From positions 1-51,313 of the forward strand of contig CAIMVD010000027.1 in the NCBI GenBank assembly GCA_903844815.1: DNA of 51,313 bases, given 5' to 3'. Under the pieces are notes generated by a model that was given only the letters and a program-made list of their open reading frames with translations, had not been told where the DNA came from and made no database searches. Both the position numbers and the translations under genes were made by a program. Positions 35,856 to 44,345 of this stretch are shown one piece after another. Each line of letters begins with the position of its first letter. The stretch's first letter is position 1. The stretch comes from an uncultured Bacteroidota bacterium (GTDB lineage: Bacteria > Bacteroidota > Bacteroidia > Bacteroidales > VadinHA17).

Positions 35856-36710
35856 ATGAGTCTTAAAAATTTTATCCTGAGCAAAGTTTTTGTTAAAAAT
35901 CTGGGGCTGGCTGTTGCTATTATTGTCGGGACCCTGATGCTTTTACTCATATGGTTAAACTTATACACCAGACATGGTCAGGCCCGGCCTGTTCCCGACT
36001 TCCATGGACTTACAATTGAACAGACCGCTAATCTGGCACGAAAGAGCAGGCTTAAATTTCAGGTCATCGATTCAGTATATACAAATGCCGTCCCCGCCGG
36101 ATGTGTTGTAGAACAAAATCCGAAACCCGGATTCAAGGTAAAAAAATGGAGAAACATTATACTTACTATTAATGCCTTCAGCCCCGAGATGGTGGCAATG
36201 CCGAACCTGGTAGATCTTCCCAAGCGTCAGGCCCTGTCGGTTATTATGAGTTCTGGTCTCGAGATCGGTCAGCTTGAATACAGGCCCGACCTCTCGATCG
36301 ATGTTGTAATCGGCCAGCAATACAATGGAAGGACGGTTGCACCGGGCGATTCCATCCAGAAAGGTTCGGTTATTGATCTCATATTGGGTAAGGGGCTCAG
36401 CAACATGCGCACTCCTGTTCCAAACCTGATTGGTATGAGACTCGATCCAGCCAAAAACATGATCCTGGGCGCCTCCCTGAATCTTGCAACCTATATCTAC
36501 GACAATTCCATAATAAACGGTAACGATTCTGTAAATGCAGTTGTTTACAAACAAAACCCTGAATATAAGACAGATATAAGCCTGCAGCTTGGATCTGCCA
36601 TTTACCTGTGGCTGACTGTTGATTCGGCTAAAGTCCGGACCGATACAACATTATATCAAACTTCTGATACACTCCAGGTTGCTTACCTTCAGTCAATAAC
36701 AACTAACTAA
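35856..36710 (+). CDS. PASTA-domain membrane protein
   Basis: A 284-residue protein with one membrane anchor (about 14-36) and three outward PASTA modules: about 45-115 (PVPDFHGLTIEQTANLARKS), 117-185 (AMPNLVDLPKRQALSVIMSS) and 190-260 (PVPNLIGMRLDPAKNMILGA). PASTA modules bind peptidoglycan fragments or beta-lactams in kinases and penicillin-binding proteins, but no kinase or transpeptidase domain is attached. It is the first gene of a tight three-gene operon (gaps 4 and 7 bp). In other Bacteroidota I recall this type of protein beside RluA and Ddl genes, which fits the local order. Confidence 0.92.
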   Translation: MSLKNFILSKVFVKNLGLAVAIIVGTLMLLLIWLNLYTRHGQARPVPDFHGLTIEQTANLARKSRLKFQVIDSVYTNAVPAGCVVEQNPKPGFKVKKWRNIILTINAFSPEMVAMPNLVDLPKRQALSVIMSSGLEIGQLEYRPDLSIDVVIGQQYNGRTVAPGDSIQKGSVIDLILGKGLSNMRTPVPNLIGMRLDPAKNMILGASLNLATYIYDNSIINGNDSVNAVVYKQNPEYKTDISLQLGSAIYLWLTVDSAKVRTDTTLYQTSDTLQVAYLQSITTN

Positions 36711-36714
36711 ACTG

Positions 36715-38571
36715 ATGATCAGGCGCATAATAATATTTCTATTCATTTTTTACGCCTGCATACCTGTAGTGCCTGCACAGGAAGTAGTCACGGGTCTGCA
36801 AATAAATACCCGGGTGGTGAACGCTGTAAAGGATATGAAAATGAATAAGAGATCCTCAGCCGACCCAACTCTTTCCCTTCCGTTCTTTGAAGATTTCTCA
36901 GGGAAATCATTGCTGCCCGACAGCAAAAAATGGTCTGATAACTACGTTTTTATAAACAACACCTACTCTGACCAACAGATCACCCAGGGAATCGCAACCT
37001 TCGATGCTATCGGCAATACCGGAAGATTATATGAAACAGCATCAACCCTTCCTTTCAGTGCAGATAAACTTACATCCCAGCCTCTTGACCTTAATTATTC
37101 ATCAGCCGAAAACATCTGGATGAGCTTTTTCTATCAGGCAGGCGGACTAGCCGATCCTCCTGAAAAAAATGACAGCCTTACCCTTCAGTTTTTCGCCCCG
37201 GATGAAAACATGTGGTATTCCGTTTGGAAGACCTCCGGGACCACCGATTTAAAATTCAAACCGGCAATAATAAAAATTGCTAACAGCAGATTTCTAAGGA
37301 AGGGTTTTCAGTTCCGTTTTACGAATTATGCAAGTCTTAGCCCCAATACAAGTGACCCGTCATTAGTTGCCAATTGTGATATCTGGAATATCGATTATAT
37401 CCTTATTGACAGAAACAGGAATGGCGCCGACACTGTTTTTTCCGATGTGGCATACAGGCTTCCTGTACGATCGCTCCTCAAGAGTCATGAGGCAATGCCA
37501 TGGAAACAGTTTCGCAATGTTGAACTTCAGGAAATGGGATCATCAATTAATGTAAATTACCGGAATAACGATACTATTGCGAGGAATGTGACCCGTGATT
37601 TTGAGATCTCAGATGTTTATAACAACTCGGTTTCCCATTCCTTTACTGCAGGAGCAACCATTATTGGTCCCCTTACAAACGTTCCATATAAAGCAAACCT
37701 TATATATACCTTTAACACAACTAATTCCGATTCCGCCCTTTTCAAAATAACCTGTTCGCTAAAGACTGATGAGTTTGACCCTAAAGCCAACGATACACTC
37801 ACCTACTATCAGACTTTCAGGAACTATTTTGCTTTCGACGACGGATCCGCTGAAGGAGGCTATGGCATTAACGGGCTGGGTTCAAGAAATGCAATGTTCG
37901 CTTACAGATTCAAATCATTTATTCAGGACACTCTGAGGGCAATAACAATTTGTTTCAACGACAGTTACCAGAATGCAAATAAAAGGGCATTTGACCTCAT
38001 GGTATGGAAAGATAACAACGGCATGCCGGGCGATGTACTATGTACAGCAGAGGAAGTTATGGTGGAGCAGGGATCTCAGATTAATGGTTTTTACAATTAT
38101 AATCTGCCTGAAGGAATTCCGGTTGATGACATTTTCTATGTCGGATGGAAACAACGTTCTGAGACCTTCCTTAATGCAGGCTTTGACATAAACACTCCAA
38201 ACAACGGCAGACAGTTTTACTGGCTGAACGGAGACTGGAGAGCATCGCAAACAAATGGCAGCGTGATGATCAGACCCATTTTGGGCGACCGTATCAGGAC
38301 AGTTTCAATTAACGAAACAGAATTTTCAGGAAAAAACAGCATTAAAATCTGGCCGAATCCGGCAAATGATTACCTGCGTGTAAGTCTTGGCGATGAGCAG
38401 AACAGGGAGGTAACACGGATTTCCGTCATAGACCTCTGTGGCCGGAAACTGATAGATGTCCCATTCAGCGATTTGATAGACATTTCCAATCTCAAAGAAG
38501 GTATATATATTGTAGTAGCACTAATCAATGGCAGGCAGGAAAGTCTTACGCGCCTGATAAAAATGAGGTAA
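36715..38571 (+). CDS. Type IX secretion cargo protein (T9SS sorting domain)
   Basis: A 618-residue secreted protein with a signal peptide ending near VPAQ. The last roughly 80 residues are a type A T9SS sorting domain: SIKIWPNPANDYLRV, an ISVIDLCGRKLIDV strand, ISNLKEGIYIV and a final RLIKMR. This domain directs export through the outer membrane and is cleaved or anchored by the sortase PorU. The rest is a beta-rich body (PFFEDFSGKSLLPDSKKW; FAFDDGSAEGGYGI) resembling jellyroll surface domains; the function is unknown. No T9SS machinery gene is in the window. It sits in the middle of an operon with PASTA and RluA genes. Confidence 0.93.
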   Translation: MIRRIIIFLFIFYACIPVVPAQEVVTGLQINTRVVNAVKDMKMNKRSSADPTLSLPFFEDFSGKSLLPDSKKWSDNYVFINNTYSDQQITQGIATFDAIGNTGRLYETASTLPFSADKLTSQPLDLNYSSAENIWMSFFYQAGGLADPPEKNDSLTLQFFAPDENMWYSVWKTSGTTDLKFKPAIIKIANSRFLRKGFQFRFTNYASLSPNTSDPSLVANCDIWNIDYILIDRNRNGADTVFSDVAYRLPVRSLLKSHEAMPWKQFRNVELQEMGSSINVNYRNNDTIARNVTRDFEISDVYNNSVSHSFTAGATIIGPLTNVPYKANLIYTFNTTNSDSALFKITCSLKTDEFDPKANDTLTYYQTFRNYFAFDDGSAEGGYGINGLGSRNAMFAYRFKSFIQDTLRAITICFNDSYQNANKRAFDLMVWKDNNGMPGDVLCTAEEVMVEQGSQINGFYNYNLPEGIPVDDIFYVGWKQRSETFLNAGFDINTPNNGRQFYWLNGDWRASQTNGSVMIRPILGDRIRTVSINETEFSGKNSIKIWPNPANDYLRVSLGDEQNREVTRISVIDLCGRKLIDVPFSDLIDISNLKEGIYIVVALINGRQESLTRLIKMR

Positions 38572-38578
38572 CCCCCGG

Positions 38579-39616
38579 ATGGCAGAAGAAGAATTGAATG
38601 AGCTCCAGGAGCTTTTTGAACATTACAGGTTTAAAGCTGATCCAGGGCAGACAATACTCAGGATTGACAAATTCCTGTCGGACCGAATAGAAAATTCCTC
38701 CCGTACAAAAATACAGAATGCTGCTATTGCCGGTTGTATACTTGTAAACAGTAAACCTGTAAAACCAAATTACAAGGTCAAACCATTCGACATTGTACAG
38801 GTTGTTCTTCCAAATCCTCCCCGCGAGATTGAACTCATTCCCGAAGACATACCGCTTAATATTGTTTATGAGGATGATGACCTGGTGGTTGTAAACAAAG
38901 AACCGGGAATGGTAGTCCATCCTGCCTATGGCAATTATACAGGCACCCTTGTAAATGCCCTGATGTGGCACTTCAGGGACCTGCCCCTTTTCAGCTCGGG
39001 AGAAAGCCGTCCCGGATTGGTTCACCGCATCGACAAGAACACATCAGGAATACTGGTCATAGCAAAAAATGAATTGGCCCTGAACAGGCTTTCAAAACAG
39101 TTTTTCGACCGTACTACCGACCGGAAGTATATTGCCCTTGTATGGGGAGCACCAAATCCGGCTGAAGGCACTATAACAGGTAATGTAGGCAGAAGCATAA
39201 AGGACAGGAAGGTAATGCAGGTCTTCACCGATGAAAGCGAAGGAAAACACGCAATAACTCACTACAAGCTTATCGAGGATTTTGGGTATATTTCTATGGT
39301 AGAGTGTAAGCTTGAAACCGGAAGAACTCATCAGATCAGGGTTCATTTCAGCCATATTAAGCATCCTCTCTTCAACGATGAGGAGTACGGAGGCGACAGG
39401 ATACTAAAGGGTACGACCTTTGCAAAGTACCAGCAATTCATAAAGAACTGCTTTAAAATACTGCCACGACAGGCGCTGCATGCCAAGTCGCTGGCATTTG
39501 ATCATCCGGTCACTGGTAAAAGGATGCAATTCGAATCAGAACTTCCTGACGACATGAAGCAGATAATCGAAAAATGGAGAATATATATTTCAGGAAGAGA
39601 TCCGGAAGATTTTTAG
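38579..39616 (+). CDS. RluA-family rRNA pseudouridine synthase
   Basis: A 345-residue enzyme with an N-terminal S4 RNA-binding domain (about 25-85) and a catalytic domain with the aspartate motif GLVHRIDKNTSGILV, then KTYHQIRVHFSHIKHP-like text (GRTHQIRVHFSHI). It fits the RluD/RluA family that modifies 23S rRNA; the exact uridine is not readable. It is the last gene of the PASTA operon and runs into a repeat array. Confidence 0.93.
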   Translation: MAEEELNELQELFEHYRFKADPGQTILRIDKFLSDRIENSSRTKIQNAAIAGCILVNSKPVKPNYKVKPFDIVQVVLPNPPREIELIPEDIPLNIVYEDDDLVVVNKEPGMVVHPAYGNYTGTLVNALMWHFRDLPLFSSGESRPGLVHRIDKNTSGILVIAKNELALNRLSKQFFDRTTDRKYIALVWGAPNPAEGTITGNVGRSIKDRKVMQVFTDESEGKHAITHYKLIEDFGYISMVECKLETGRTHQIRVHFSHIKHPLFNDEEYGGDRILKGTTFAKYQQFIKNCFKILPRQALHAKSLAFDHPVTGKRMQFESELPDDMKQIIEKWRIYISGRDPEDF

Positions 39617-39622
39617 TTAACA

Positions 39623-39817
39623 GGCCCCGATTGCCACGCCTAAGGACATAGCTGGCGCGGATTTGCAATCCGTGACCCTTCTTCTAAAGCTTCACTTTCT
39701 GCATCTTTGGCCCCGATTGCCGCGCCTAAGGACACAGCTGGCGCGGATTTGCAATCCGTGACCCTTCTTCTAAAGCTTCACTTTCTGCATCTTTGGCCCC
39801 GATTGCAAATCGGCGCC
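39623..39817 (-). repeat. Tandem 86-bp hairpin repeats, array 1
   Basis: Two 86-bp units (39623-39708 and 39709-39794) differ at only two bases, followed by a partial third (39795-39817). Each holds GGCGCGGATTTGCAATCC and a GGCCCCGATTG motif that form short hairpins. Read in reverse complement it is homologous to the array at 50956-51313. It fills most of the gap between the RluA gene and the convergent TPM gene. Confidence 0.85.
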
Positions 39818-39826
39818 ATCAATACG

Positions 39827-40642
39827 TTACCAGCTTCCTCCGGCGCCGCCACCTCCAAAGCTTCCGCCACCGAAGCCGCCAAATCCTCCTCCTCCGCCGC
39901 CGCCTCCGGAGAATCCTCCCCAGCTGCCGCTATGCGATCCTCTTCCGGAATTCATCATGCTCATAAGCATCCAGAAAGGCAGACCGCCACTTCCTATATT
40001 CCTGTTGTTCGATCCTCCCGACCGGCCAAAAAATACTGCTATTGCTACTATTATAACAATAACAAAAAGCCCACCCGGAGAATCCTTTCCCCCGCTCTTC
40101 TTTGCCTTTGAACCGTATTCAGCCGCAGAATATTCGCCACGTGCCAGCGACATCAGTGTAGAAGAAGCATTACTAAGACCTCCAAAGTAATCACCTTCCC
40201 TGAAGGCAGGAAGTATCTCATTGTTAACAATATCACTGCAGGTAAGATCCGGAATGGCTCCTTCAAGGCCATAGCCCTGGGCAATAAAAACCTCACCTTT
40301 AGAACCGGCTGTTTTAGGCTTAACAAGTATCAGAAGTCCGTTATTCAACTGCTTCTTGCCTATACCCCATTTCTCGCCCAACCTCTGGGAGTAATCGGAT
40401 ATTGCATATCCGTCAAGTGTTGGAACAGTTACAATGGCTATCTGTGTGGAAGTTGAATCATTGAATGAAACAAGTCTTTGTTCGAGCATTCCCACTTCCT
40501 GCTCACTGAGCATACCGGCAAAGTCATTTACAAGCCTCGGTGGACTTGGTCTGTCAGGAATATTCTGGGCCAAGAGGTTATTAAATAATCCCAAACAGAC
40601 AATAACAGAAAGGGTAAGTAAATACAAGCTTTTTCTTTTCAT
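39827..40642 (-). CDS. TPM-domain membrane protein, Gly-rich tail
   Basis: A 271-residue protein with a signal peptide (ending near LLAQ), a TPM domain (about 35-165: VNDFAGMLSEQEVGMLEQRL, IAIVTVPTLDGYAISDYSQR), one membrane segment (about 190-210) and a C-terminal tail of about 45 residues made mostly of Gly, Ser and Phe. This is the YgcG-type layout. It is the third gene of a LemA-TPM-TPM operon. TPM proteins have been linked to photosystem repair in plants and to membrane functions in bacteria, but the role here is unknown. Confidence 0.92.
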   Translation of the reverse strand: MKRKSLYLLTLSVIVCLGLFNNLLAQNIPDRPSPPRLVNDFAGMLSEQEVGMLEQRLVSFNDSTSTQIAIVTVPTLDGYAISDYSQRLGEKWGIGKKQLNNGLLILVKPKTAGSKGEVFIAQGYGLEGAIPDLTCSDIVNNEILPAFREGDYFGGLSNASSTLMSLARGEYSAAEYGSKAKKSGGKDSPGGLFVIVIIVAIAVFFGRSGGSNNRNIGSGGLPFWMLMSMMNSGRGSHSGSWGGFSGGGGGGGGFGGFGGGSFGGGGAGGSW

Positions 40643-40647
40643 CAGTT

Positions 40648-41094
40648 CTACCCTTCTATTTTATCGAATGAAATTTCGTCTGACAATTCATTAACATCCT
40701 CCTTGCTAAAAGGAAAATGAGTCTTAAGCTGCTCTCCTGCCTTAATAATTCCCTCAGAAAGGCCTTCTGTGAATTTGCCTTCCCTGAACTTATTCTTAAA
40801 TAACTGGCTGATTTCATCCCAGAAACCTGCCGGCACTTTCGCGTTTATTCCGGAATCACCAAGGATGGCGAACTTCTTATCGACAACTGCCAGATAGAAA
40901 AGCACACCATTTCGCTCAGCTGTTCTGTTCATTCCCAGCTTTCCGAATAACCATGCAGCCCTGTCCAGTACATCTTCATGGCATGAGGTTTCAATATGAA
41001 CCCTTATCTCACCCGAAGTTTCCTTCTCAGCCGTCTTTACCGATTCGAGAATTATGTTCTGCTGTTCTTTAGTGAAGAACGATGAAGCTTTCAT
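40648..41094 (-). CDS. Cytoplasmic TPM-domain protein
   Basis: A 148-residue single TPM domain without signal peptide or membrane segment (FFTKEQQNIILESVKTAEKE, GEIRVHIETS, RNGVLFYLAVVDKKFAILGD). It lies between lemA and the larger TPM gene with gaps of 18 and 5 bp. The three genes probably act together. Confidence 0.9.
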   Translation of the reverse strand: MKASSFFTKEQQNIILESVKTAEKETSGEIRVHIETSCHEDVLDRAAWLFGKLGMNRTAERNGVLFYLAVVDKKFAILGDSGINAKVPAGFWDEISQLFKNKFREGKFTEGLSEGIIKAGEQLKTHFPFSKEDVNELSDEISFDKIEG

Positions 41095-41112
41095 TGTATT
41101 TACAGGTAAAAT

Positions 41113-41715
41113 TTAAAACTTAACTTCCGGAGCCTTTTCTGCTCCAGCAGTTGCTTCGAAATATGGCTTTGCTGCAAAACTGAACATTCCTGCTATCATA
41201 TTTTGCGGAAACCTTTTAATATAAGTATTGTATAAAAGAGCTACTTCATTGAACTTTCTTCTCTCGACCGAGATCCTGTTCTCAGTTCCTTCAAGTTCAG
41301 TCTGGAGATCCCTGAAATTCTGTGTTGCTTTAAGCTCCGGATACTGCTCCATTACAACCATAAGTCTTCCAAGAGCAGAGGAGACCTGTCCCTGTGCCTG
41401 CTGGAACTGCTGCATGGTTTCGGGAGTGAGTTTGGTGGGATCAATATTAACAGAGGTCGCTTTAGCCCTGGCTTCAATAACCTGGGTAAGTGTGGTCTGT
41501 TCAAAGTTTGCTGCCCCTTTTACAGTATTGACAAAATTGGGTATAAGGTCGGACCGGCGCTGGTACTGTGTTTCAACGTTACCCCATTGGCTCGTAACAC
41601 CTTCATTCATAGTAACCATGCCGTTATAAACCTTTGTACCCCACATTACCATGCCGAGAACTACAATGGCTATAAAACCCACAATAATGATCGATATTAA
41701 ACAACCTTTTTTCAT
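41113..41715 (-). CDS. lemA: LemA family protein
   Basis: A 200-residue protein with an N-terminal membrane helix (about 5-24) and a long helical-bundle domain outside it: VTSQWGNVETQYQRRSDLIP, LVVMEQYPELKATQNF and NRISVERRKFNEVALLYNT are diagnostic. Function is poorly defined. It is first in the LemA-TPM-TPM operon and has a perfect -7 box upstream. Confidence 0.95.
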   Translation of the reverse strand: MKKGCLISIIIVGFIAIVVLGMVMWGTKVYNGMVTMNEGVTSQWGNVETQYQRRSDLIPNFVNTVKGAANFEQTTLTQVIEARAKATSVNIDPTKLTPETMQQFQQAQGQVSSALGRLMVVMEQYPELKATQNFRDLQTELEGTENRISVERRKFNEVALLYNTYIKRFPQNMIAGMFSFAAKPYFEATAGAEKAPEVKF

Positions 41716-41738
41716 CTTATTTTTGTTTTAGTTTTTTT

Positions 41739-41746
41739 CAAAGGTA
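41739..41746 (-). promoter_or_regulatory. -7 box TACCTTTG for lemA operon
   Basis: An exact minus-strand TAnnTTTG match about 25 nt before the lemA ATG. CAAA on the plus strand at 41774-41777 could be the -33 box but is 27 nt away. Confidence 0.5.
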
Positions 41747-41864
41747 ATATTTATCGACGATTATTCAGTAATACAAAGCCTTCTAAAATCTAAATCACAC
41801 TGTTCTTCCCTTAAATCCAATTGTCACCGGCAAAGTAGTTATGTGAAATTCTGATATTATTCAT

Positions 41865-41872
41865 TAAATTTG
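41865..41872 (+). promoter_or_regulatory. -7 box TAAATTTG for ddl
   Basis: An exact TAnnTTTG match 17 nt before the ddl ATG. No convincing -33 box. Confidence 0.45.
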
Positions 41873-41889
41873 GTCACACAAATTCTACA

Positions 41890-42861
41890 ATGAAGACTAT
41901 TGCTATTGCAGCGGGAGGAGACTCCTCAGAATATGAAGTATCGGTAAAAAGTGCCGGGGAAGTTGAAAAAGTTCTCTCTTCAAGATACAGTGTTTATATT
42001 ATAATGATCCGTAGCGGTAACTGGTACTGGGAAGATCCCAAAGGCCGGTATCTTCCCGTTGATAAAAATGATTTTAGCCTCACTACAGGTGATTCATGGA
42101 TCAGATTCGATGCCGTTTTCATTGCAATTCATGGCACTCCGGGTGAAAACGGACTTCTTCAGGGTTACCTCGACATGCTCAAAATTCCCTACACCAGCTG
42201 CCCGGCATTTTGTTCAGCTTTGACTTTCAACAAACAAGCCTGCAAGCTTTTTCTTAAAGAATACGGGATTCCAATGGCAAAGGCGATTCTTGTAAGAAAC
42301 GGAGACCAGATGAATGATGACCAAATAATAAATCAGACAGGTCTTCCGTGTTTCGTCAAGCCAAACGATAGCGGATCAAGCTTTGGAGTAACAAAGGTTA
42401 AAAAGAAAGATGAGCTTTATCCGGCAATTGAAAACGCCTTCAGGGAAAGTAATGAAGTTCTTATCGAAGCCTTCCTTGACGGAAGGGAAGTAGGCTGCGG
42501 AGTGGTTAAATCCAGAAAAAAATCAATTGTCCTGCCTGTAACCGAGATCATAAGCAAAAACGAATTCTTTGATTATGAAGCCAAGTACACCCCCGGATTA
42601 TCGGATGAGGTGACACCTGCAAATATGCCCGAAAATATAACCAAGAAGATCTGGGAGCTTAGTTCACGGGTTTACGATCTGCTCGGATGCAGGGGAATTG
42701 TCAGGGTCGATTTCATAATGGTGGACGAACAGCCTTACTTTCTTGAGATAAATACCGTACCAGGCATGACAAAAGAAAGCCTCATCCCTAAACAGGCAGC
42801 TGCAGCCGGCATTTCACTCGAAGACCTCTATTCAATGGTTGTTGAAGACCTTTTTGAATAA
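41890..42861 (+). CDS. ddl: D-alanine--D-alanine ligase
   Basis: A 323-residue ATP-grasp ligase that makes D-Ala-D-Ala for peptidoglycan. Family signatures are HGTPGENGLLQG at 81-92, the ATP-grasp text FVKPNDSGSSFGV, and RVDFIMVDEQPYFLEINTVP near the end with the metal-binding E and N. Its product is the substrate of the MurF part of MurF-Alr at 17705. It is separated from the PASTA/RluA operon by the LemA-TPM genes and a repeat array. Confidence 0.96.
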   Translation: MKTIAIAAGGDSSEYEVSVKSAGEVEKVLSSRYSVYIIMIRSGNWYWEDPKGRYLPVDKNDFSLTTGDSWIRFDAVFIAIHGTPGENGLLQGYLDMLKIPYTSCPAFCSALTFNKQACKLFLKEYGIPMAKAILVRNGDQMNDDQIINQTGLPCFVKPNDSGSSFGVTKVKKKDELYPAIENAFRESNEVLIEAFLDGREVGCGVVKSRKKSIVLPVTEIISKNEFFDYEAKYTPGLSDEVTPANMPENITKKIWELSSRVYDLLGCRGIVRVDFIMVDEQPYFLEINTVPGMTKESLIPKQAAAAGISLEDLYSMVVEDLFE

Positions 42862-42868
42862 ATCTGCG

Positions 42869-44267
42869 TTATTTGCTTTCCCTTGCCATTTTAAGGGCAC
42901 CGGTTGTAGTGTAGTACTTTGTAATTATTCCCTGAACTTCCCATTCGGGGAGTTTTCCTTCTTTCAGGAATTCAAGGTATTTAGTCATTACCTGTCCAAA
43001 ATGCTCTTCATGCGAAACCCTGTACTTAGCCGGAACAGTTATTCTGAAACTATTTTTGCCATATGCCTCAACCTGAACACTGTCATAAGGCAATGTTCCT
43101 GCAACTGCCTTTAATTTTGCCTCAAAACCTGCGGCTTCGGAACCTTGAAAATTCTCAACGTAAAGAACAGGACGGAATTTCTCCTCCGCTCCCTGCCTTA
43201 TTACAAGGTCGCATTTTGTCCCGTGCATCACTGAATAGTGTGTATCGCCGCCGCCGGGAGGCGCCTGGTAATTCCAGGTAACAGATACTTTTGCGAATAC
43301 TCCTTTCAGCCTGTATATTATTTCTCCATTTGAAAAAACATTGAGGCTGCCATCCTTAACATCCTTCTGAAGATATTCCGGGTATTTGGCGAGACCGGTA
43401 ACTCCGCTGAACTGTCCGGGAGTTATAACCGTCGGCCATCTCTTCGCTGCAACAAGAGTCACGTCTTCCGGCCTGAGGATTTGTTCCGGGAAGCATTCCC
43501 ATTGGACCAGATCAACCAGATGGGTTGTTACATCAACTATGCCTTCTCCCTGCTGTTCCGTATCAAAAAACCATGCCGGGCGAAGCAGGGGCGATCCGGA
43601 GACTATCTTTGAAAAATGATGAACACTCACCTTTGTTACCGCAGGCTCTTCTTTTGTTCCCTCTTTTAAGGTTCCGAATACCGTCTCATTTTGAGAGAGA
43701 AGTTTCTGAAGAATTGTTGTGTTCATATCTCTCAGTCATTATATCGTATAGAAGAATTCCCTTTTCCCCCGCCGTTTTTAACGCTCTCTCGAGTACCTGG
43801 AAATCCTCAGGCCTGATTATCATTGGTTTGTCGGCAAGAACATTTAGCCCGGCGTTTACCGATTTCGAAATGTATTCCGCTTTCTTCAGGTTATTCCCCG
43901 ATAAAACAACGACATTTCCGGACTTTTCAGCGAGCATCTTCTCAAAAAAGTCATTGCCCTTATATACATTTTCATTCCAGGCCGTAGGACTTACCGGTCG
44001 GGAGTTATATGAAGCAATCCTGCCCAGATGCTGTGTAACATCCGGACCTTCAGGGGCGTAGACATGAACTTCCGGCGAAACCTGATCGTACATCGTCTTC
44101 TGGACCAGGGCTGCATGGAAGTGCCCCGGATCAACTGTAATCAATTCGACCTGATAGTTTTTCTTCATTGAATCATCGGATTTGCCAGACTGTTGTTTTG
44201 TGGCACCTGATCCACAGGAATTCAAAACTACAGCAACCGGAATAATTGAATAAAAAAACTTCCTCAT
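42869..44267 (-). pseudogene. Gfo/Idh-type oxidoreductase lipoprotein, frameshifted
   Basis: Two frames together make one protein. The first part (44267 down to about 43722) starts MRKFFYSIIPVAVVLNSC, a lipobox, then a Rossmann half with VLADKPMIIRPEDFQVLERA and LLYDIMTERYE. The second (about 43721 to 42869) continues as TTILQKLLSQNETVFGTL and carries the C-terminal domain (FSKIVSGSPLLRPAWFFDTE, DVTTHLVDLVQWE). A shift at 43720-43722, by loss of two bases or gain of one, breaks the frame. The whole matches the putative oxidoreductase C-terminal family found as lipoproteins in Bacteroidota. It is either a real pseudogene or a sequence error. Confidence 0.8.
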
Positions 44268-44345
44268 TTTACTTGAATAATGATATTTTAAAATCTTTCT
44301 GCCTGACAAAAAATCCAAATCTATTCGCCTGCTTTTCAGAACTCC

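Noticed and set aside
39623-39817. Possible tRNA or structured RNA gene
   Set aside because: Hairpins are present but no cloverleaf with anticodon arm or T-loop consensus; the sequence is a tandem repeat shared with another locus.
43525-44061. 178-codon plus-strand frame opposite the oxidoreductase
   Set aside because: It lies entirely over the frameshifted oxidoreductase, whose two halves show clear family motifs; the plus-strand translation has none.
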